Shown in pieces: positions 1 through 9,300 of a stretch of 20,638 bases of DNA (the stretch's first letter is position 1; each line of letters opens with the position of its first letter). This DNA is from Chromera velia. Its lineage: Eukaryota; Sar; Chromeraceae. The notes beneath the pieces were generated by a model that worked only from the letters and a program-made list of their open reading frames with translations, ran no database searches and was not told the DNA's origin. The stretch spans positions 1 to 20,638 of the forward strand of contig JAHBMJ010002277.1 in the NCBI GenBank assembly GCA_018398765.1, written 5' to 3'. The position numbers and the translations under genes were made by a program.

Positions 1-30
1 GACACGGACACGGACACGGACACGGACACA

Positions 31-74
<44 letters not shown>
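1..74. repeat. Compound microsatellite (GACACG)4-(CA)n-(GA)n
   Basis: Four copies of the hexamer GACACG pass into about twelve CA dinucleotides and then about twelve GA dinucleotides, with no unique sequence between the three tracts. The same CA-to-GA order occurs at 6258-6315 and 10991-11039. The left end of the window cuts this repeat, so its true length is unknown. Confidence 0.97.
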
Positions 75-83
<9 letters not shown>

Positions 84-501
84 GGAGGGATGGAGAGAAG
101 GGATGTGCCGCACAAGCTGATGGCCCGAAAGGATCTAGAGGCTCCCAGCAGAATCCTCCCCGCTCAGCAAGCGGCAGGCATAAGAGGAGATGGCTGGCTC
201 GGTGAAAGAGAAATGCTAGGACAAATGAGAGAAAAGTATCCTGTTCATTCCAATCAGAGACAGAAAGACAGAGAGAGCGACTGGTAGGTTCGCAATCGCA
301 CCGATATGCCGATAGAAGCGTCATTGGATGTATTGCATGTCGGATAGACGGCAAACAGACCCCGAGACAAAAAAAACGGCCAGTCGGACAAATAGATGGA
401 GAACAAATCTTTACGCAGGTTGTTGTTGAAGAGGCAAGGTTTTTGGCAGATTGTAGGTGAACGGCCGAATGCAGGAGCCTCTATCGCATTGATCACATAT
501 G
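75..501. other. No supported gene; 3' flank of gene A
   Basis: Short open frames exist on both strands, but none has coding-like composition or convincing splice sites. On the minus strand this is the sequence downstream of the proposed gene A stop codon, so part of it is probably 3' untranslated sequence. No AATAAA-like signal is obvious. The first part is purine-rich on the plus strand and continues the GA-rich character of the flanking microsatellite. Confidence 0.5.
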
Positions 502-1309
502 CTACATCTGGTTCTTCGCCATCAAAGCGGACGCCCTTTTCAGAGCCCTCGTACCCCCATGCACCTAATTAAAGTGAATGCCGCGCGTGCACTCACAGAC
601 CTACCCTGGGGTCCGTTTTGACTTCGTTTGGCGCATTCAACACAGTCATCTGGTGCCTGACCATCGCAATCTTCCTTTCATTGGACTGAACACGGTCATA
701 CACCGTCTTGTACATCTGCTGCAGATGTCCCCTGAACTCGGGAGAAATCGACTTCGTCTGACAGAGCCCCTTCGGAACGTTATTTCCGTAGTAGAGGGAA
801 TCGTTGGGGTTGTCTGCAGAGGCAGCTACCTTCCCCTGGAGCTGTGCAAGTTCCCTCTCGGAATCTTCCAGTTTGAAGAGAAGGTCGCGGACCATTCCCG
901 GAGATTGCTTCACAAGGTCGGCTTGCACTCCAGGGTAGGCATTTGGAAGGCCAAATTGATGGGTGGGCTGCACAGTCGAACTTCCCGACTTGAGGGCAGC
1001 TGCTGGATCGCCCCCCGGAGAGACATACGAAGTGCCAGGAAGGCCATTGATGCGTTCACACAGTGAAGTACCGAATTGGAATCCCGGCACGGGGCCCTTA
1101 TGCAAAAATTGGGAGACGTTCGGGTTTGAGGGATTCCATTCATTGATTGTGCTGTTGGTATTTCCGGTGATGGAGTGTGCTACCGCGTACCACTTGCAAA
1201 TGCAACCTCTGAGATTCTCCAAATTTGAGTGAATCTCCCCGCTTAGTTTCTGAGCAGGTGGAGGACCCGGGGGCTTGTCATCGGGAGCTCCCGCAGAGGA
1301 GGGGCGCAT
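502..1309 (-). CDS. Gene A: small two-exon gene, possible Nup58/45-like nucleoporin
   Basis: Seen: an open frame from ATG at 1309 runs 235 codons to 605. There an in-frame AGG is followed by GTAGGT, a good donor. An acceptor TTAATTAG ends at 565, giving a second exon 564-502 that adds 20 mostly basic, helix-forming residues and a TAG. Without splicing the frame stops three codons past the donor. The N-terminal half is Gly/Ser/Pro-rich with two FG dipeptides (FQFG and HQFG, about residues 75-125). Residues about 135-225 form charged helices, including LFKLEDSERELAQLQGKV and QQMYKTVYDRVQSNERKI. Inference: FG dipeptides followed by this helical pattern resemble the Nup58/45 component of the nuclear pore Nup62 complex, but the likeness is weak. 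Start choice: an in-frame TGA lies about 60 nt upstream of ATG1309. A CTCTGCAG acceptor ending at 1349 could instead add 13 residues and link to an unseen upstream exon. Confidence 0.6.
565..604 (-). other. Proposed 40-nt intron of gene A
   Basis: On the minus strand it starts GTAGGT and ends TTCACTTTAATTAG, and the frame is phase 0 on both sides. Forty nucleotides is much shorter than the other introns in this window (92-673 nt). Simple translation to the stop at 593-595 therefore remains an alternative. Confidence 0.4.
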
Positions 1310-1532
1310 CTTGAGGAGCCGGAGTGGGAGACGAGGTGAGGATAGCGGCTGCAGAGACGAAAAAATTCAGGACAGTCTTGCCGCCCTCAGATGTGTGACA
1401 GACCTTTTGGCCCTCTTCATGGAATATCCTTCCTCTGATCCAAAGAATTAAAGGCGAACGGCAGTCTGTGTGTACGTATATATATGTGTACTGAAATGCA
1501 TGTTAACAATTGTGAATGTGTTTGTATCATGC

Positions 1533-1563
1533 GCATGCATTTTTTTTTTGTTTGCACGCATGC
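1533..1563. promoter_or_regulatory. Two GCATGC motifs upstream of gene A
   Basis: The palindrome GCATGC occurs at 1533-1538 and 1558-1563, separated by a T-rich stretch, about 225-255 bp upstream of the gene A start codon. GCATGC/TGCATGCA is an established binding motif class of ApiAP2 transcription factors in apicomplexan relatives. Function here is inferred from position and recurrence: another pair lies in the gene B/gene C shared promoter. Confidence 0.35.
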
Positions 1564-1899
1564 ACGCATGAAAGGCGGAACGCCGCTTGCATGTGGAATG
1601 AAGCGTCAAAAGCCGGGTGTTCAGACGCAAGAAAGCTCTTACTCGGCGTCAATCAAAAGCAAAAGCCTAGCCTGTACTTAATGCTAGACTTAATGTTTGC
1701 TCCAATGCACTACGTCAATTCATGGGGCAATTCATTTCCTGCAATTTTCTTTTTTGTTTGCGTTGTAAGTCGATAGTGTGTCAATGAATTGCAATTTTTT
1801 TTTAAGGAAATCGTATAGTAGTTGTTAGTTGTAGTTTATTGTAGTTACAGTAACTGTACTTACTTACTTACTTAGTCATAGTATGTTAATTAACGATGT

Positions 1900-1975
1900 C
1901 GCACACAGTGAGAGTCGAGCGGCTCGCCCACGTCATACCGCTGGCCGCGAGTGGCCACAACGCCGGCGGTGTGCG
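1900..1975. ncRNA. Candidate structured RNA element
   Basis: A GC-rich island inside AT-rich intergenic DNA can fold on the plus strand. CGCACAC (1900-1906) pairs perfectly with GTGTGCG (1969-1975). CGAG/CTCG (1916-1919 with 1923-1926) closes a 3-nt loop. CCGCTGG (1938-1944) pairs with CCGGCGG (1963-1969) with one G-U; the outer and third stems compete for G1969. The 76-nt span and 7-bp outer stem are tRNA-sized, but no T-arm, CCA-like end or usable anticodon arm is visible. It may be an unnamed small RNA or only a locally stable fold. Confidence 0.2.
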
Positions 1976-2229
1976 TGGCTGGGCAATTGATTAATCTACA
2001 TGCAGTCGTGCTTAAAGTAGGCACGATCATCCCTATGAGAAACGGTGTGATCTTCTTTGAGTTGCATAGCTAGAAGAGAAACAGACAAAAAGCACCACAA
2101 TATGAATGCGTAAGCAGACTATGGGTGGATCAAAGAGTTTGCTAGGCATGTGGTGATATAGGGAAAGCTGATCGATAGAGTTCGACGGCTCAAAAGCTCC
2201 TAGATCGTTGAAACGTTTACTTATATAGC

Positions 2230-2291
2230 TGCCACTATAAACGGCTTCTCAAATTTTTCACCATATTAAAAGCAGATTTGCCACTATAAAC
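2230..2291. repeat. 13-bp direct repeat in AT-rich intergenic DNA
   Basis: TGCCACTATAAAC occurs perfectly at 2230-2242 and 2279-2291, 49 bp apart. No coding role is apparent. Confidence 0.8.
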
Positions 2292-3301
2292 AATTAACCT
2301 CTTCAAATCAAAGATGTTTAACAACTTTTGTTAATTCTTTAATGCGTTTTACTGTGACGGTTTTTGTTTACAATAATCTACAATGTCACTTAAGATGATT
2401 CATGATACATGATAATTAAGAGCGAATTCAACCAGCACAAAGTTTTTGTCTTTTTTAAACTTTTTTATGATTTTTCTGTGGAATAAATATTTGACCAGAC
2501 ACCAGCTGTGTCTGCCAAGGGACCGACGTCTTGTCACTCCCTGCAGGCAAGCTTTCGAGCAAAAACTTCTTAAGAAGCCGATAAATTGCGTTGACAAGAC
2601 CGGACACGACCCGAAGGAGGGACTTATGCGGAGCATTTGACGAACTGAAGCACTTGGGCTGAGAGTGTGATCATAGATCTGCGATGGTTTGGGTTGTGGA
2701 GTGTGCGGATGATTGTCGGGAGTCCACCCTTCTGAAGTCGAAGGGCATCGCGTGGAGCTCAGGCGAAATAACATTTCTCACATTACTGGCGTTCTTTTGA
2801 TCTCTAGACTCTTTTCGGTCAAGCTTGTCAAGAAGCGGACTGCCTACAGCGGTGGATGGAAGGCTGAGCCTGCACAGTTGACAAACGCAAATAAAAACCC
2901 AGAAACCAATGGACCATTCTCAACCTCAAACGATTAGCATGCGCGCTGCAAGTCGATAAAGGGGGTCCTCTCAAGCAGTCTTCTTGACACGCACAAAAGA
3001 GGATGAGTAGTCCCCCCAAGTCCCGTGTCTTTCCCCCTTTTTTCAAATGGACTCCTCCTGTAAGTCCTTTCTCTTCCCCGGCACGTTTGCATTCCACCCT
3101 ATTTCATTCATTTCCCACAGAAGCGAAGAAAGTACAGGGGTTGACCCTGCATGCTTCCATTACACATCTTATTCGAATGAGGTCAGAAAAAACAAAAGGA
3201 CGAGACGAAAAATAAACGACTCAGCGCAGCAGACGGAGCAGGCAGGCAAGATGAACAACACTCAAGAGGACTTCTGATAGAGAAAAGACGAACGAGTGAA
3301 T

Positions 3302-5173
3302 TCAATTTCTGAAAACCTCTTCAGCCAAGCCCAGCTGCCGTCTACGGTCGAAGCGAGCAGCGAGCTCGGCAGAGAGAGTCCCCGTGCGTGCGGGAGGGGA
3401 AGAGGGATCTGTCCGACCTGACAGAGCGCTGTCTCGAGAGGACCTGACTGAAGATCGGAGCCCGACTGCGGCTGTGGGGGTCCGCTCTGTCTCGGCAAGA
3501 GGGTCTGACTGCTTGGTTGCTCGGGAAGTTGTGTCCGGGGTGCAACCTCTGTTGCCTCCTGCTTCTCTTTCAACCCCTGCGTTCTGCTGGAATGATCGGA
3601 GAGTAACTCCGTTCTTTGTGTGACCAGACAGGGGGCGTCCCTGACTCTTCCTTCCTGTTCCTGTGGTTTTTTGGGTTTTTGGAGTTTTTGTGTTTGTTGA
3701 AGAACTGGTACTGTGAGGAAAAGCTGCGTGGAAGTCCTTGCAAGAAGTACTCATACTGGGTGGGTTGCCCAACTCAGCAGCCGTGCCTCTCCTGGCAGAG
3801 TCCTCTTCTGACACCTCTCTTCCTTTTCCCCCCTCTGCCTTGCTACTTTGTCCTTCTGCACCCCCCACCAATTCTTCCGTCGAACTCGTCCCACCATCAG
3901 CGCACTCAACCTCCCCCAGATGCCCCTCCCCCCTTCCCTTCGCAGGTCCAGGTTGAGAGTGGGAGGGCAGGTCAAGCATCTCTCTCTTGGTGGGCCTGAC
4001 CAGTCCCTCTGCCTCTGCAGCTCTGGCAGTTGAGGGATTCCTCTCCATCCGCACTCGAGAGGAGACCCCATGATGGCCCCCGTCTCTGTCTCCTCCCACA
4101 GGCTCATCCAAAACCTCCCTCTCCTTCATCCTTTGTGTCCCCTCCCCTGTCCCCCCATTCACTTCCTCAGAGGGAGGGTTCAGGGCAGCTTTGGAATTGT
4201 CCAATACATTTGGGCTCTCTGCTCTCTGACTGGTGAGGGGAAGGTCTGAAGATGAGTGGGACTCTTTCGTTGGGTCTGGATGAGTGGAAGGCGAAGGGGC
4301 CCACTCGAGTTGACTGTTGGCCTCTCCCTTTTCCTCTCTGTCTCTGTGAGTGGAGAAGGGGAGGCGTGCGTCAGAGTGGGCAGAGGACCAGAGGAGGTCG
4401 AGGGAACTGAAAACACCCCCCTCTTGGTTCTGAGGCTGATCTTCGTGTGAGTATTTTTGATGATTTTGAAATTCAATTTCGGTTTCTCCTGCTCCTGCTG
4501 CTATTGCAGTTTTTGTTGTTTTTGTTTCTCCTTCTGCCCTTCCCGTCGGGCCCGTTTGGAGGCTCTGGTCGAGAATGGGTGCAGCCTCTCTCTCTTCTCT
4601 GGGCTGGCTTTCGTTTGCCCTGACTGATCGCGTGTCTCGCTCGGCTTTTCTGCTCTCCAAAATGCCGCGGGCACTGCCTTTCTGAGACAGACCTCTCGGG
4701 ACATTCTGCTGCGGTGCTGGGACGGAAGGTGTCGGGTTGGCGTGCAGGGGGGGGGCGTGAGCATCTGACGGAAGGGCGAAACCACCCCTGGCGTCCTCCT
4801 GCAGTGTGCACCCATCAGCCCTCTGTGTTGAGACGTCAGGGGCGCAGTTGGATCGCCTAGCATCACCCCGGAGGGGGGGCGTGGAGGGGGGGATGAAGTC
4901 GCTTTTGTTGGAGAGCTCTGTAGACACGGCCTTCGCTCCGAAGTTGGGACTTCCGGGGCGCACAACCGGTGTGTGTACAGGGGTGACAATCGGCATGGGG
5001 CTCGAGAGGACTGTCCGAGGAGATCCGCTAGGGGAGGGGGGGGGGATTGCGATCCGCCCTGTCCGGGTGTTGGAGCAAGGGGGCAAAGGGAAGAAACGGA
5101 ATCCCAGGGGAGTGCCTCTCCATCTTGAGTGGAGAGTCTCCTCATCCGATTGTTGCGTTTTGTTGCCGACAAT
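3302..5173 (-). CDS. Gene B terminal exon: disordered tail
   Basis: This 623-codon exon begins IVGNKTQQSDEETLHSRW after a TTTGCAG acceptor and ends EEVFRN then TGA. It is dominated by Ser, Pro, Gly, Glu, Thr and Arg and is almost certainly disordered. Two islands stand out. One is a dense run of SP/TP sites near the start (about 4931-5044), typical of proline-directed kinase targets. The other is a helical C-terminal end with ELAARFDRRRQLGLAEEVF that looks conserved in character, possibly a short binding motif. Long C runs on the coding strand (for example opposite 5036-5044) make it prone to slippage. Confidence 0.8.
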   Translation of the reverse strand: MVGNKTQQSDEETLHSRWRGTPLGFRFFPLPPCSNTRTGRIAIPPPSPSGSPRTVLSSPMPIVTPVHTPVVRPGSPNFGAKAVSTELSNKSDFIPPSTPPLRGDARRSNCAPDVSTQRADGCTLQEDARGGFALPSDAHAPPLHANPTPSVPAPQQNVPRGLSQKGSARGILESRKAERDTRSVRANESQPREEREAAPILDQSLQTGPTGRAEGETKTTKTAIAAGAGETEIEFQNHQKYSHEDQPQNQEGGVFSSLDLLWSSAHSDARLPFSTHRDREEKGEANSQLEWAPSPSTHPDPTKESHSSSDLPLTSQRAESPNVLDNSKAALNPPSEEVNGGTGEGTQRMKEREVLDEPVGGDRDGGHHGVSSRVRMERNPSTARAAEAEGLVRPTKREMLDLPSHSQPGPAKGRGEGHLGEVECADGGTSSTEELVGGAEGQSSKAEGGKGREVSEEDSARRGTAAELGNPPSMSTSCKDFHAAFPHSTSSSTNTKTPKTQKTTGTGRKSQGRPLSGHTKNGVTLRSFQQNAGVEREAGGNRGCTPDTTSRATKQSDPLAETERTPTAAVGLRSSVRSSRDSALSGRTDPSSPPARTGTLSAELAARFDRRRQLGLAEEVFRN

Positions 5174-5880
5174 CTGCAAAGGCGGAGATATGAACATGTA
5201 TCAAAGTGTGTGCCAAGAACACACAGCCAGGAGGGGGTAAGGAAGGGACGCAAAGACAGGAGAGAAGGACAGAGACGGTGAGAAAAACTGAAAGAAAGGG
5301 AGCGTGATTGCACAAAGTCGGGTGGGAATGGGAGATTTTGAGGCAGAGTGGCGGAAAAATAATTATCCATATCGCATCTGTACGTCTCCGTTTCGTGCCG
5401 TGGGGCCCCATTTTCTCTGCCTGCTTGCCTGCCTGATTTCGCCCAAATCACTTTGCCCCCCCACCGGCCTGTCTCATCCTCATTGCGTCAACAGACAGAC
5501 CTCTGTGTCGATTTCCCCCAGAGTGCCGATGCAGACGGACAACATTGCAGACTCCTCTACTGCATTGGCAACTTCCAGGCGCAACTGCACGCAACAAGGG
5601 AACAGGGAAAGAGCAGAGTGCAAACTCGGTGCATGCAGCGACTGACCAAAGGGACAGAGAAGGAAAAGAAGGAGAGGACGGCATGGTCAGTCGTAGACAC
5701 ACTGGCACGAAGCTCGGCAAGAAAATTGGACAACAAACCTCGAAGGCTCACATTGACTGATTCTCTCTCTCTCCCTCCCTCCCTCCCTCCCTTTCGCTCG
5801 CTCGCTCACTTTTTGTCTGCTTGTCTCTCTCTGTCTCTTTCTCTCCTTCTCTCTCCCTCCTGGTAGCGCACACACACTCA

Positions 5881-5917
<37 letters not shown>

Positions 5918-6254
5918 ACTGACCTGATCCTCAGGTGAACAGATCCGGAATCGGGTCTTCAGTTCTTCGTCGTCGGGGACGGTCTGTTTCTGATCTCCAC
6001 CTACTGCCGCTGCAGCTGCTGCAACTCCTCGGTTGAATGCTGCGCCGTCCCTCTGGTGCTGCTGAACACAATCAAATTGGAAGAAGTCAGCGGGATAACG
6101 GGGTGAAAAACGGTGAAAAAGATGTTCGGTCAGAGGGGCTCCGAGCACTGGGGGGAGGCATTGCTTTCTCTGTGCTTCGTTGCAAAGCAAAAGAGTGGCA
6201 ATCAAGAATGCGAAATGCCATCAATGCGAACAATTGGTCTTTTGGGAGGGAGCG

Positions 6255-6321
<67 letters not shown>

Positions 6322-9300
6322 AGGGAGAGAGAGAGAGACAGACAGACAGACAGAGAGGGAGACGGAAGGACGTCCATTTCACTTATTGGATACATGCAGA
6401 CTGCAAGAGGGCTTCTCTGTCTGAAAATGTATACTACTGCTCCCCGCTGACTCACAAGAGAAGTGCTCCCCACGGCGACACTCCAGCCCTGCGTGCGATC
6501 TTCCATTCCCTTCAGATTTGTGAAGGCAGTCGGAGGAGGGACTCGGGCGTTCGAAGGAGACGGCACGGGAGACGTCAGCGCTGGCGTGCAGGAATCGGGG
6601 GCGCCCCCTCCCCCTCCTGTCCTACCGCCTCCTCCCTCCCGCCCCCTATCAACCCTGACCAGACGAGAGCCCCCCGTGTGGGTGGCGTGAGAGGACAGAG
6701 GGAGTGAAGGAGGGTCTCTGGACCTGCGTCTCACCCCTGTCCACAGAGACGCCCCTGTCGTCCCCCCAGGATCCGTTTGCAATCTTGCCGCCTCGTCCGC
6801 TCGGCTGTACACAAGCGACCCCCTCAGGGTGTCTCTGCAGTCGAGAAAGCAAACAAAAAGAAAAACATCCTGGGGTGAAAGAAAGTCCGGTGGAAGGGGA
6901 AGAAGAGAGGAATCGATCGCAGCTGTCAATTGGGAGACGGGCTCCTTGACACAGCGCATAGAAAGAAAAAAAAAAGTGGCACGGAATGTGCATGCATTCT
7001 CTGGGAAGCACGAGAGGTCTGCCGAGAACTCTTTCTTTCCTTCCTCATTCCAAGTCACGCAAGGAATCGAAGAAGAACAACAGAGAAAAAAAAAAGACCA
7101 ACCCGAACGAATCCAAACGTCCCTCTCCGGCCATCGCACGGGTACGTCGACCCTCCAAGCACATGAACACTGTGCCCTTCACCTGCACACAACCAAGAAA
7201 GCAGCAAGCACCCACTTCCGTCTTTCACTCCCACGCGCGGAAACACACTCCGACCAACGCACTCAACAGGCAAGCAGACGATACGTCTGTCGTTATATCA
7301 ATTTCATTTTTCCTTTATAAACAAGCAGCGGCTCTCCGAACGGACCTCCAAGAGAACGCCCAGACACTCGCGGAGTTTCGCGAACCTGCCCTCTGCCTCA
7401 GAGCGCAACTCGGCAGTTTCTCGGGTCTCCTTCCGTCTTTCCTTTTCGTCCGCGTCTCCCTGCAGCGGCACAACACAGGGTGGGAAGAGAGATCATTCGA
7501 ACAATCGTCTTCGAATCAAAGCAGAGGGAAATGAAGAATGCCATCTTCCACAAGCTCTTCTTCCTTCTGCATACGGACCTCATCTTCCTGGAGCAAATGA
7601 GAAGAAGAGAGAGGCGAGCAGGAAATCAAACGATGCACAGCAGTGGTATTTCTGTGCAAGCAAAGACGGACACGCAGAAAGAAAGTGTAAAAGGAGGGCA
7701 GGCAAGCAGCTGGGTGCACGCACACACTCGCACACACTCACACTCTCACACGTGCATAGAGAGAGAGGGGGGGCGAGGAGGGAGAGAGGACGGAAGGAGA
7801 AAGACAAGAGGTCTTTGGGGTGGACAATGGAACAGGCAAGCGATCGACAGAAGGAGACGCAGAACGGAGCGCGCAATCGAACGCTGGTCTCTGCGGCTGT
7901 TTTCGGTCTGACGTACTTCCTGAAAATTGCGAAGGCATCCATGTGCCTGGTTTCTTTCTCCTGCCATTGCCCACCCCCTTTCATCCCCCCCTGCCCCCCT
8001 TCTGTTTGCCAAAGGGAGAGGAGGTACAGCCCCAGCCTGAAGACGGGCAGCCTCCTGGTCCTCACGGGGTGCTGGAGGAGGAGAGGCCCAGGGAAGATGG
8101 AGTGCCGCAGCCTGCAGGAAGAAATCAAAGGGGATAACCAAAAGACCGCCTCGTTCTTTGAGGAGGATGCATTACTGTCAAGAATCTTCACATGCATCTG
8201 TCAAGAATCTTCACAGAGGAACAATAACCAAAACTTCTGTCTATCCTTGCCCACTCTTGTTCTTGTGTCGATTGACACACCTTTCTGCAACCAACAGTTC
8301 CCCCCCCCCCACCCATGCAACCCGCGTGTCATGAGAAGAGAAAACCCACCCACTCACATGCTCTTCCGCCTCTCCCTCCAAGTCTGCTGCCATTCTCTGA
8401 GCTCTGGACGAAGAGAACTCCGAGATTCCCGACTGGAGACCCTCCCAGAACCCGTCAGATCCAGCCACAAGAGAAGCGGGCCCACTGCATGCAAGCAGTA
8501 GGGAGAAAACAGAAAGAAAGAAAGAAAGAAAGAAAAAAGGAAAGGAGGCACGAAGGCCGACGTGCAGTGGACGAGCTGACAAGATCACCCAAACGAAGGA
8601 TGAGGTTGAAAAACAAAAAAGTCGCAAAGAAGCCAAAGCGGAACCTAGCGGAACTCGGTCAACTATGCCAACTCTGCAAAGAGGAGAGGGTCTGTATTTT
8701 CGTGAGCGTGTGTGACAAATAGACCGCCAGCCAGTCAGCTGGAGAGAGACACGAGATACAAACAATGCAGCAAGAAGAAACGAGACCAACCTTCTCGATC
8801 CTGACAGCGCTTCCTCACGAATTGAATCAGCAGATGCCAACAGGACGCGCCGCAGCACAGCCCCACAACATGCAGCAGAAAGCAGAAGGAGCTGCAAGCA
8901 AAACACAGGGCACACTCACACGAGAAGAAATTGAATGCCGATTCTTCAATCGTTTTTCCTGTCTTCTTCTATGAGGCTTGCTTGCACCTCTTTGCGGAGC
9001 TTCTGCAGGAGCTGAACCTTTGGCCCTTTACTCAATCGCCTTCGTCCTTCCCCCGCCTAAAAATTTTAGCCTTCTAAAGAGAAAATGAAAGAAAAGACAG
9101 AGAGAGAAGGAAGGACGGACCTCCCGCACAGACTCCAGAGAAGACGATCGAACCCATTCAGCAACCGCACGCGCCCTTCCAACGGCACCCCCTGATGCAC
9201 TCGCCAGCAGAACCGCGGCAGCATCCTGCAAAGTGCACTCAGTCAAGCTTGATGAAGTGGGAAGTGGACACACACACACATACGGGCATCACTTAGCTCG

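Larger units (their letters stand above)
1310..3301. other. Intergenic region between gene A start and gene B stop; no gene supported
   Basis: Roughly 2 kb with lower GC than the coding parts, especially 1660-2470, which is rich in A/T runs. The open frames here (such as 2400-2774 minus and 2828-3097 minus) have no coding-like composition and no matching splice partners. Gene A's promoter should lie at the left side and gene B's 3' untranslated region at the right side. Listed separately are a GCATGC pair (1533-1563), a foldable GC-rich island (1900-1975) and a 13-bp direct repeat (2230-2291). Confidence 0.55.

Noticed and set aside
1900-1975. tRNA gene
   Set aside because: The length and 7-bp outer stem fit, but there is no T-arm or anticodon arm and G1969 would be shared by two stems.
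2400-3277. Open frames on both strands between genes A and B as genes
   Set aside because: They are short, overlapping, low in coding character, and have no splice partners.
3384-5240. Plus-strand frames opposite the gene B terminal exon
   Set aside because: They are shadows of the GC-rich minus-strand coding sequence, with fragmented frames and composition set by the opposite strand.
6735-6834. Exon 15 read in phase 0 directly from exon 13
   Set aside because: It would be open to a GTCCAG donor, but exon 14 (7182-7103) supplies phase 2 and the resulting peptide (SLVYSRADEAARLQTDPGG) with a GTGAGA donor is better.
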